14,215 bases of DNA from NCBI GenBank assembly GCA_021825785.1, contig JAKAGP010000008.1, positions 1-14,215 on the forward strand, read 5' to 3'. Source of the stretch: Nitrospirota bacterium (GTDB taxonomy: Bacteria > Nitrospirota > Thermodesulfovibrionia > Thermodesulfovibrionales > JdFR-88). Positions 1 through 5,339 of this stretch are shown here, in pieces. The notes beneath the pieces were generated by a model. It saw only the letters and a list, made by a program, of their open reading frames with translations, did no database searches and was not told the origin of the DNA. Both the position numbers and the translations under genes were made by a program. Position 1 is the stretch's first letter. Every line of letters starts with the position of its first letter.

Positions 1-1038
1 AGCTCCAACGCCAGCGTGACCGCCCTGATTCAAGGGTTATTGCTGGCCGAGGAAAAGAGCAATCCCCACGGCACAGGGATAGCGATAAAAACCTTAAGCG
101 GAAACAACCTGGTCCGCAAGAAGGGCGTAAGGGCCAGGACCTTTCTTCTCCAGGGCCATGCCAACTTCCTCTGGGAAAAGAAGTACCGCTACGCCCTGGG
201 GCACGTGAGGTTCAAGACCGCGGGAAAGCAGTCGGACAGAAACTCCCATCCCTTTGGCGTCCGGGTGCATGACAAATGGCACTTCGGCATCCATAACGGG
301 GTGATAGGCAAGACAAAGGAGCTTGCCCAGGAGTTCGGCGTGAGGCCTGCGGCCGTGGACAGCGAGACGTTCTGGAGATGCGTGGCAAGGCTCCAGAACC
401 GGGGCGAGGACGTCGTCACCGCCATAGAGAAGGTCACGGACTTCATCTCCGACAAGGGGGATTTCGCCTTCGCCTACATGACGGAGGGCGAGATCTTCTT
501 CTGGAGAAACGACGAGAGGCCCCTTTCCGTTTTCGACGCCCGAGAGCACCGGATGGGGAGGGTCATAGCCTCCACCAAGGAGGTGTTCACGAAGGCATGG
601 GAATGGGCCTGCCCGGGCCTGGATATCGGCAAGGTCACCTATTTCGAGGCAACGCCCTACAGGCTCTACCGCATGGCTGCGGACACGAGCCCGAAGTACG
701 AGGTCGAGGCGGTCAAGGACCTCGAACACAGGGCGAAAACGAGCAGATCCGTGGCGAGTCCGTCGCGCTACTTTTCGCATGGCGGTATGGACTATTTTGA
801 TCGGGGAAGCCAAGGCGGATTCTGGGACGAGTACTGGGGTGAAGGCGGGGCCGCCGGAAATGACGACGACCTCTACGGCGTAAGGGACCTCTCCGATACG
901 GAGATTACCGACGCCATATTCAACGCCGGGCTTGAGATGGACCAGAAGCCGCGGAATGACCCGCTCTATAGTGATTGCAAGGACTACCTGGCTGCCCTCC
1001 AGGGCGAAAGGAGGCGACGGAATGTCGACGGAGTTTAA
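1..1038 (+). CDS. Class II glutamine amidotransferase-like protein, 5' truncated by window edge
   Basis: The reading frame is open to base 1, and the GTG at 16 is only the first in-frame start codon inside the window, so the gene probably begins outside it. The visible part has the core of a GATase_6/7-type Ntn-hydrolase fold: GHVRFKT near residues 62-68 (counted from the GTG), HPFGV near 78, the IHNGVI loop near 92-97 and a DSE.F element near 116-119. In class II amidotransferases these line the glutamine pocket, and the nucleophile is an N-terminal Cys-2, which would lie left of the window and cannot be checked. No synthase partner domain follows. The last about 100 residues are low in complexity (Gly, Asp, Tyr). 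Stand-alone proteins of this type are frequent in phages and plasmids, but the substrate is unknown. The end overlaps the next gene by 17 bases, which suggests an operon. The family call is fairly firm and the function is not. Confidence 0.75.
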   Translation, partial: SSNASVTALIQGLLLAEEKSNPHGTGIAIKTLSGNNLVRKKGVRARTFLLQGHANFLWEKKYRYALGHVRFKTAGKQSDRNSHPFGVRVHDKWHFGIHNGVIGKTKELAQEFGVRPAAVDSETFWRCVARLQNRGEDVVTAIEKVTDFISDKGDFAFAYMTEGEIFFWRNDERPLSVFDAREHRMGRVIASTKEVFTKAWEWACPGLDIGKVTYFEATPYRLYRMAADTSPKYEVEAVKDLEHRAKTSRSVASPSRYFSHGGMDYFDRGSQGGFWDEYWGEGGAAGNDDDLYGVRDLSDTEITDAIFNAGLEMDQKPRNDPLYSDCKDYLAALQGERRRRNVDGV

Positions 1039-1423
1039 AAAGGTTCGGGACGAGGACTGTGCCGCCGTCCGAGAGCTTCTCTTCGCCCATAATCCCGGGG
1101 CCGTCATCCAGGGCCGCTACTACATGGCCGTGGAGGATGGCGTTATCAAGGGGATCGTGGGACTGCTGTGGAGGAGCTGGTACCTGAGCGAACTCCGGCA
1201 CCTCTACGTAAAGCCGGAGTTCAGGCGGACAGGCATTGGTGCTTTCCTTGTGGAAAAGGCCCTTGAAAGGGTCAAGACCCCTCTTGCCTGCTGCACGGTA
1301 AGAGAGGACAACGAGGGAAGCCTGACGCTTTTCAGGTGCGAGGGTTTCATCGTGGAGAGGCGGTTCGCAAACCCGGAAACGGGAAATACCGTCGCCCTCA
1401 TGATGCGGTCCACAGAGTTTTAA
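1022..1423 (+). CDS. GNAT-family N-acetyltransferase
   Basis: This encodes 133 residues starting MSTEFKKV. The ATG at 1022 was chosen because AAAGGAGG lies about 7 bases before it; the frame extends upstream but has no better start. The protein has the usual small GNAT layout. A central strand ends in LRHLYVKPEFRRTGIGAFLVEKALE, where R-R-T-G-I-G is the acetyl-CoA pyrophosphate-binding motif A (Q/R-x-x-G-x-G/A). Motif B follows with DNEGSLTLFRCEGFIVERR (sidechain-neighbour and aromatic positions of the acceptor side). Such enzymes transfer acetyl from acetyl-CoA to an amine of a small molecule or protein; the acceptor cannot be deduced. The start overlaps the end of the amidotransferase-like gene, so the two are probably cotranslated. 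A 10-bp stem hairpin follows the stop. Confidence 0.85.
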   Translation: MSTEFKKVRDEDCAAVRELLFAHNPGAVIQGRYYMAVEDGVIKGIVGLLWRSWYLSELRHLYVKPEFRRTGIGAFLVEKALERVKTPLACCTVREDNEGSLTLFRCEGFIVERRFANPETGNTVALMMRSTEF

Positions 1424-1433
1424 GCGGATTTCG

Positions 1434-1457
1434 GAGAGGGAAGGCGACTTCCCTCTC
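1434..1457 (+). other. Perfect 10-bp hairpin with GCGA tetraloop after the GNAT gene
   Basis: GAGAGGGAAG (1434-1443) and CTTCCCTCTC (1448-1457) are exact reverse complements around a GCGA loop of GNRA type. It starts 11 bases after the GNAT stop. The following bases are pyrimidine-rich (TCTCCTCC) but not a T-run, so it is either a weak terminator or an mRNA 3'-stabilising stem. Confidence 0.5.
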
Positions 1458-1475
1458 TCTCCTCCATCTCCTCCG

Positions 1476-1525
1476 GCAGGGGCCGGCCGAGTGCTTGAGA
1501 AACCGAGCATTCAGCCGGCCCCTGC
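1476..1525. repeat. Long near-perfect inverted repeat (REP-like or mRNA leader hairpin)
   Basis: GCAGGGGCCGGC (1476-1487) and GCCGGCCCCTGC (1514-1525) are exact 12-bp complements. After one mismatch, the inner arms GAGTGCTT (1489-1496) and GAGCATTC (1505-1512) pair over 8 more positions with two G-U pairs, leaving an 8-base loop. No T-tract follows, so it is not a standard terminator. It lies in the leader of the small ORF at 1561, about 25 bases before its ribosome binding site. Confidence 0.6.
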
Positions 1526-1560
1526 ATCGCAGGGAAAATCACTTTCTCAAGGAGGAGAAT

Positions 1561-1755
1561 ATGTACGTCAGAGTCAGGATCAACGGCAGAACTTTTTTAC
1601 TCTCCGAGGATGAGTTTATGAAGCTCGTCCTTGGAATGACCCCAGCAAATCCGGTCGACGTGCTGGATTTCGTGGGGGGTAGGCAAAGGGGAGAACGGCA
1701 ACAGTGCCGTTCTCCCCTGTTTAGTTTTAAATTGACACTCGCAATGCCGATTTGA
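1561..1755 (+). CDS. Small hypothetical protein, 64 aa, 3' end overlapping a terminator
   Basis: The ATG at 1561 follows AAGGAGGAG at a good distance, so translation initiation looks real. The first about 40 residues (MYVRVRINGRTFLLSEDEFMKLVLGM) look like a compact beta-hairpin plus helix of the kind found in small phage or plasmid proteins; I do not recognise a family. The last 22 codons lie over a perfect terminator hairpin and the next promoter's -35 box, which is unlikely for a natural C-terminus. A run of six G at 1674-1679 precedes this part. One more G would create a TAG directly after FVGG and end the protein before the hairpin at about 42 residues. The annotated end is therefore doubtful, and the start and N-terminal part are more credible. 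Confidence 0.5.
   Translation: MYVRVRINGRTFLLSEDEFMKLVLGMTPANPVDVLDFVGGRQRGERQQCRSPLFSFKLTLAMPI
1688..1728 (+). terminator. Rho-independent terminator
   Basis: GGGGAGAACGGCA (1688-1700) and TGCCGTTCTCCCC (1705-1717) form a perfect 13-bp stem around the loop ACAG, followed by TGTTTAGTTTT. It would end the transcript of the left block before the AT-rich gene pair, whose promoter begins 4 bases further on. Confidence 0.85.
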
Positions 1756-1761
1756 TGTAAT
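1732..1761 (+). promoter_or_regulatory. Sigma70-like promoter of the soluble/membrane gene pair
   Basis: TTGACA at 1732-1737 is an exact -35 box. With an 18-base spacer, TGTAAT at 1756-1761 matches the -10 consensus at five of six positions. It directly follows the terminator and precedes the GTG start at 1793, leaving a leader of roughly 25 bases. The pair therefore has its own insulated promoter. Confidence 0.7.
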
Positions 1762-1792
1762 ATATAAATTTTTTCAAGAGGGGGGAACGGGC

Positions 1793-2659
1793 GTGAGCGC
1801 GAAGAGAAGAAAAATTGATCGGTACATTTTAAAGGTACTTGGGAACAAAAAACAAGACCGCTTACCTGCGGGAATCATTAAAGAGACTTTGGAATATATC
1901 ATGTCTAAATCCGAACTGGATAGAAAAATAGAGGATACATCTACCAACCGCATTCACTATCTCCACCAAATCAACTTTGTCAGCAATTATGGAATAGGCT
2001 TTTTTGTGTCCGCAAAACATCATCATCGTCCTCCTCTCATTAATGCAGAAACATTAGCGGAAAGAGATAATCCTAAGGAGATAACCGAAGGCGAACAAGA
2101 AAAAACCCATTTTGCTTTGGGTCTTGGCGATCTGGAAGCATATTTATTATTAGAAAAAAAGCAGGGCGGCATGACAGCAGGAAGATTCGTCAACTACTTA
2201 AATAATAACATGCGCCAATTAAAAGGCACGGGCCAGCAAATTGAATATGACATCATCGTATCCCAGAATTTTTTGTCTAAACTCAGAGAAATGCCGAGAA
2301 TTTTTGCCGCCGAAATCTATACGACATCTGACCTCCTTACTGATACTTTTTTGAGCGATGCAGTAATTTCAAGCGAAACACGAGAGGAAATAGAACTAAC
2401 TATCAAGGCGAAAAAGGGGAAATCAATCAAAAAGAAAGCCTTAGAAGGTCTTTATAAGGCGTTTGCTGCACAGCAAACAAAAACTATTAGAAGGATGCGA
2501 GTACTAGGCAAATCCGATGAGAATGATTTTCTGCTCTTGGATACTGACCGTTTGGTTGAAGCGGAATATATTGAGGTAGAGTTGGATGCTAATGGACAGG
2601 TCACAACTAGCTCTATAACCCCCAAGATTAGAAACATGATCAGGGCGATGCTCGAATGA
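1793..2659 (+). CDS. RexA-like candidate: soluble 288-aa protein of a two-gene abortive-infection-type pair
   Basis: The GTG start at 1793 follows AGAGGGGGG. The protein has no signal peptide or membrane segment and is basic at its start (MSAKRRKIDRY). I know no catalytic motif in it. Its layout recalls lambda RexA (279 aa). An N-terminal part has a Y-H-x-I strand near residues 55-58, followed by a hydrophobic strand (GIGFFVSAK). Then comes an acidic loop and EKTHFALGLGDLEAYLLLEKK-type strands leading to GRFVNYLNNNM, where RexA has a comparable FLFVEGDTIGFAR segment leading to TSDLTDFL. The likeness is by eye over spacing and pattern, not identity. The ATGA overlap with a four-helix membrane protein repeats the rexA-rexB order. 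In lambda, RexA is the intracellular sensor that activates RexB. Function here is inferred; the gene is clearly real and much richer in A/T than the preceding genes. Confidence 0.6.
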   Translation: MSAKRRKIDRYILKVLGNKKQDRLPAGIIKETLEYIMSKSELDRKIEDTSTNRIHYLHQINFVSNYGIGFFVSAKHHHRPPLINAETLAERDNPKEITEGEQEKTHFALGLGDLEAYLLLEKKQGGMTAGRFVNYLNNNMRQLKGTGQQIEYDIIVSQNFLSKLREMPRIFAAEIYTTSDLLTDTFLSDAVISSETREEIELTIKAKKGKSIKKKALEGLYKAFAAQQTKTIRRMRVLGKSDENDFLLLDTDRLVEAEYIEVELDANGQVTTSSITPKIRNMIRAMLE

Positions 2660-3177
2660 AGTTAGGGAAATATTGTTATACTGATTTTGTTTTTTCAATA
2701 CTCGATTATTTCAGCATTCTTAATAAAAAAGAATTTGCCTTTGAATGGATACCTCCCATAATAGCCGCATTGGCTGCTTACATATTTGGCAAAAAATATG
2801 CTACTGACGATTTTTTGAAAACTTTTCTTTCACTAATAACGAATGTTTTTGCCATACTTGTTGGTTTCACTATTGCCGCTATTGCGATATTCGCATCTAT
2901 TGACATAGAAAAAAATGGAATTTTGAATAAAAAAAGTGATCGCGAAATACGGGGAAAAGAGATTAGCTATTTCAGGTTCGTGTTTATTAATTTGGTCTTT
3001 TCGGCAGTTGTCGGGATAATTATGCTTGCGGCTGCCTTGTTTTCATTTTTCATGATGCAATTTATCGAGAATGCCATCGTTCTCTCCTTAATTGTCTTTG
3101 GAACAGTGTTCAATTTGCTAGCGGCGATACGAAATACTACAAATTTATACTTCGTGCTTTTCAAACGGGTTGAATAA
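2656..3177 (+). CDS. Small four-helix membrane protein, RexB-like candidate
   Basis: This encodes 173 residues. The ATG overlaps the previous stop as ATGA, so translation is coupled. Four hydrophobic segments lie near residues 31-46 (IPPIIAALAAYIFG), 59-82 (NVFAILVGFTIAAIAIFA), 107-132 (VFINLVFSAVVGIIMLAAAL) and 139-159 (AIVLSLIVFGTVFNLLAAI). A charged cytoplasmic-type loop (EKNGILNKKSDREIRGKE) sits between the second and third, and there is a short basic tail. Lambda RexB (144 aa) also has four helices, with the same long polar loop in the middle and a short charged C-terminus, and acts as an ion channel that depolarises the membrane when RexA is triggered. Other defence membrane effectors with four helices, such as KwaA of Kiwa, are an alternative; there the membrane gene normally comes first. 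The membrane nature is firm and the Rex link is inference. Confidence 0.6.
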   Translation: MKLGKYCYTDFVFSILDYFSILNKKEFAFEWIPPIIAALAAYIFGKKYATDDFLKTFLSLITNVFAILVGFTIAAIAIFASIDIEKNGILNKKSDREIRGKEISYFRFVFINLVFSAVVGIIMLAAALFSFFMMQFIENAIVLSLIVFGTVFNLLAAIRNTTNLYFVLFKRVE

Positions 3178-3270
3178 GGAATAGGAAGCCTCGTCATAAC
3201 TGGAATGGCTCAAAAAACGAGAAGGTTTGGTTGTTATCGTACATGTGCATTGGCATTTTGACTTCCCATC

Positions 3271-3293
3271 AAACTGGCCAGCCTGTTTCTTTT
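3271..3293 (+). terminator. Weak terminator-like hairpin after the gene pair
   Basis: AAACTGG (3271-3277) and CCTGTTT (3282-3288) pair with one mismatch around CCAG and are followed by CTTTT. It lies about 95 bases after the membrane-protein stop and directly before the IS element. It is short, so only tentative. Confidence 0.3.
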
Positions 3294-3297
3294 CTAA
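3294..3297. repeat. Left copy of IS target-site duplication (CTAA)
   Basis: CTAA directly precedes the left IS end and is repeated directly after the right end at 4617-4620. Confidence 0.75.
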
Positions 3298-3315
3298 CAG
3301 GTTGTTGAAAAAGTC
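3298..3315. repeat. Left terminal inverted repeat of the IS element
   Basis: CAGG..GTTGAAAAA is shared with the right end in inverse orientation; the two mismatching bases are TT here and CC (opposite strand) at the right end. Confidence 0.75.
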
Positions 3316-3385
3316 TCCCGAAGTGGCATAAATAGTGCATATTATTTTCAGCCTCAACAGATACCGAAACGAGGAGGAAGATAAT

Positions 3386-4468
3386 ATGCGCGGCGGCGAC
3401 AAAAAAATGGAAGGAATGTTTTGTTATTTATCAGCGGAATCCGTGGTGCCGACCGATCATCCCCTGCGGCCGATACGCAAGATGGCCGAAGAGGCCCTGC
3501 AGCAATTATCATCCTCATTTGAGAAGATGTATTCCCATACAGGGAGACCGTCGATAGCTCCTGAGAAATTAATGAAGGCGTTGCTGCTGCAGACGCTGTA
3601 CTCGGTCAAGAGCGTGCGGATGCTCATGGAGCAGTTGGGATACAACATCCTCTTCAAGTGGTTTGTTGGATTAGCGATAGATGATAGGGTATGGGACCAT
3701 TCAACGTTCTCCCAGAACCAGGACCGGTTCATAAACTCGGATATAGCGAAGGCGTTCCTGGAAAAAATACAGGAGCAGGCAGGGAAAGCCGGATTGCTTT
3801 CGAGCGAGCATTTTTCAGTTGATGGGACTCTGATAGAGGCCTGGGCATCCATCAAGAGTTTCCAGGAGAGAGATAAACAGGGGCCGCCTGCCGGGAGTGG
3901 CCGTAATGATGAGGTGGATTTCCATGGAGAGAAACGCTCTAACGAGACCCATGAATCCACGACCGATCCTGACAGCAGGTTATTTAAGAAGGGCAAAGGG
4001 AAGGAAGCCAAGCTCTCTTACATGGGTCATGTGCTGATGGAAAACAGAAATGGCCTTATCGTTGATACCGAGCTTACACTTGCAACCGGGACAGCGGAAC
4101 GTGAAGCGGCAGAAAATATGGTGGAAAATATTCCTGGCTCGCACCGGATAACTATCGCTGGCGACAAGAACTATGACACGAACGGCTTTGTAGAGGCGAT
4201 AAGGGAGTTCAACGCCACGCCGCACGTAGCGCAGAATGATAAGAACCGCTCTTCAGCAATAGACCAAAGAACAACCCGGCACGAAGGATATGCAATCAGC
4301 CAGAAATACAGAAAGCGGATCGAGGAAATATTTGGCTGGATGAAGACGGTCGGCAATCTCAGGAAGATCAAATACCGGGGGCGAACGAAAGTCTCATGGC
4401 ACTTCACCTTCGCAGCGGCGGCATACAATCTGGTAAGAATGAGAAATCTTGGGGTTGGCACGGCATGA
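3386..4468 (+). CDS. IS5-family DDE transposase
   Basis: This encodes 360 residues. The ATG at 3386 follows GAGGAGGA; an in-frame ATG at 3335 exists but lacks such a site. The N-terminal part (DHPLRPIRKMAEEAL through the helix-rich QTLYSVKSVRMLMEQLGYN) is the DUF772-type DNA-binding region of IS5/IS1182-like transposases. The catalytic RNase-H-like domain follows, with the first Asp in FSVDGTLIEAW (near 144), the second in IAGDKNYDT (near 257) and the Glu in the helix RKRIEEIFGWMKT (near 315), a typical DDE set with the Y-x-x-R-x-x-x-E-x-x-F-x-W signature around the Glu. It cuts and joins the element ends. The frame is intact from start to stop, so the enzyme may be active. The end repeats and the CTAA duplication support the IS5-group assignment. 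Confidence 0.95.
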   Translation: MRGGDKKMEGMFCYLSAESVVPTDHPLRPIRKMAEEALQQLSSSFEKMYSHTGRPSIAPEKLMKALLLQTLYSVKSVRMLMEQLGYNILFKWFVGLAIDDRVWDHSTFSQNQDRFINSDIAKAFLEKIQEQAGKAGLLSSEHFSVDGTLIEAWASIKSFQERDKQGPPAGSGRNDEVDFHGEKRSNETHESTTDPDSRLFKKGKGKEAKLSYMGHVLMENRNGLIVDTELTLATGTAEREAAENMVENIPGSHRITIAGDKNYDTNGFVEAIREFNATPHVAQNDKNRSSAIDQRTTRHEGYAISQKYRKRIEEIFGWMKTVGNLRKIKYRGRTKVSWHFTFAAAAYNLVRMRNLGVGTA

Positions 4469-4598
4469 ATGCGGTAAAAGGCGAAAAACAGATCAAAATA
4501 TCAGATGAAAAAAGGTCGAAAGACTTCAAGATTAATGATATCGGATGCAGGAATAACAATTGGACATCCCAAAATGAAGGAATGTTTGCTGAAAAAAG

Positions 4599-4616
4599 GC
4601 GTTTTTCAACGGCCTG
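4599..4616. repeat. Right terminal inverted repeat of the IS element
   Basis: TTTTTCAAC..CCTG is the inverse of the left end. It lies about 130 bases after the transposase stop, so the element has a short noncoding tail. Confidence 0.75.
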
Positions 4617-4620
4617 CTAA
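4617..4620. repeat. Right copy of IS target-site duplication (CTAA)
   Basis: CTAA directly follows the right IS end and matches the copy at 3294-3297. Confidence 0.75.
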
Positions 4621-4763
4621 ATGCCTGGAGAAACTCCAGGAAATATTTCAGAGCGCCTTGGAACAGCATATTTATATCGCGAGGTAGAAAATGAATGTGC
4701 TCGCATTTCTGGATTCAATGCGCAAAGGACAGTAAGGGGCCGCTAAATAGCGCTTCGCGACGC

Positions 4764-5339
4764 TCAGTGATCAGAGAAGTGGAGTTTCACCCCGACAAAT
4801 TTCAGCGCAGCAGTCAGGTGATCCCGGTCCGCCTGAGTAAGAGGCCTCCCAAGAACGGCGATATTAAGTAGAATGTGTAGTTTAACATCATCGGGAGGAA
4901 GCCCCGGAGCCTTCGCCACGAATTCAAGAGCTTTTCGCAAAGCCGTTTCCCATTTGAGCAGCGTTCCCTGCGAGACCAGCAGGAGATCATTGTCGTCCAG
5001 CCTTAACAGGAACACGGAACCCAGCCTGTCAATTACAGACGCTTCCTGCTGGATCGCCTCCCTGGCGATGTCACATACGCCCTCGGGGTCCGATGGCAGG
5101 ATTCTGCTCTTCTTATCTTTCGAATACCTGTTCAAGACCGCATCCTTTATGTATGTCTTGATATCCGCCTTGGGCATGTAATCCGCCAAAACTTTGCCGA
5201 CATCCTTGTCCTTCACAAGGTTCTCCATAAATAAGCCGCTGTCTACCCGGCTCTTGTGAGTGTAGCCGAACTCGTCGGCTTTGCGATAAACAGCCTCCTT
5301 GATAGCCTGCCGGACCGCCGCAGGCAGTTGCTTAGCCAT
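4764..5339 (-). CDS. Unrecognised 191-aa protein, last gene of the MORC-type restriction operon
   Basis: The ATG at 5339 overlaps the helicase stop by 8 bases and has GGAGGG 6 bases before it, so it is a real, coupled gene. The protein is mostly helical, with no signal peptide, membrane segment or Cys/His metal site. The N-terminal half is charged and holds ADEFGYTHKSRVDSGLF and a TYIKDAVLNRYSKDKK segment. The C-terminal half has a strand pair (SVFLLRLDDNDLLLVSQG) and a long helical region ending ALKFVGVKLHFSD. I recognise no family and no nuclease motif. Its fixed position behind the helicase suggests a DNA-binding, specificity or adaptor role in the same system, but this is only context. 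No convincing terminator follows its stop. Confidence 0.75.
   Translation of the reverse strand: MAKQLPAAVRQAIKEAVYRKADEFGYTHKSRVDSGLFMENLVKDKDVGKVLADYMPKADIKTYIKDAVLNRYSKDKKSRILPSDPEGVCDIAREAIQQEASVIDRLGSVFLLRLDDNDLLLVSQGTLLKWETALRKALEFVAKAPGLPPDDVKLHILLNIAVLGRPLTQADRDHLTAALKFVGVKLHFSDH

Larger units (their letters stand above)
3298..4616 (+). mobile_element. Complete IS5-family insertion sequence, 1319 bp, with CTAA target duplication
   Basis: The left end reads CAGGTTGTTGAAAAAG (from 3298). The right end, read from 4616 on the opposite strand, is CAGGCCGTTGAAAAAC, giving 13 of the first 15 bases identical. The 4-base sequence CTAA flanks both ends (3294-3297 and 4617-4620). That fits the YTAR target and 4-bp duplication known for the IS5 group. 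One intact transposase gene fills most of it. The insertion sits between the ends of two converging transcription units, so it broke no recognisable gene. Intact ends, intact duplication and an intact transposase suggest a fairly recent insertion. Confidence 0.85.

Noticed and set aside
94..1107. Long - strand ORF (337 aa) opposite the amidotransferase-like gene
   Set aside because: The + strand frame carries recognisable GATase motifs; the antisense product has none.
4621..4746. Possible 41-codon ORF starting with ATG directly after the right IS target duplication
   Set aside because: No ribosome binding site either with the IS present or in the restored pre-insertion sequence, and no recognisable product. 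The perfect 7-bp hairpin inside it (4624-4640) has no T-tract.
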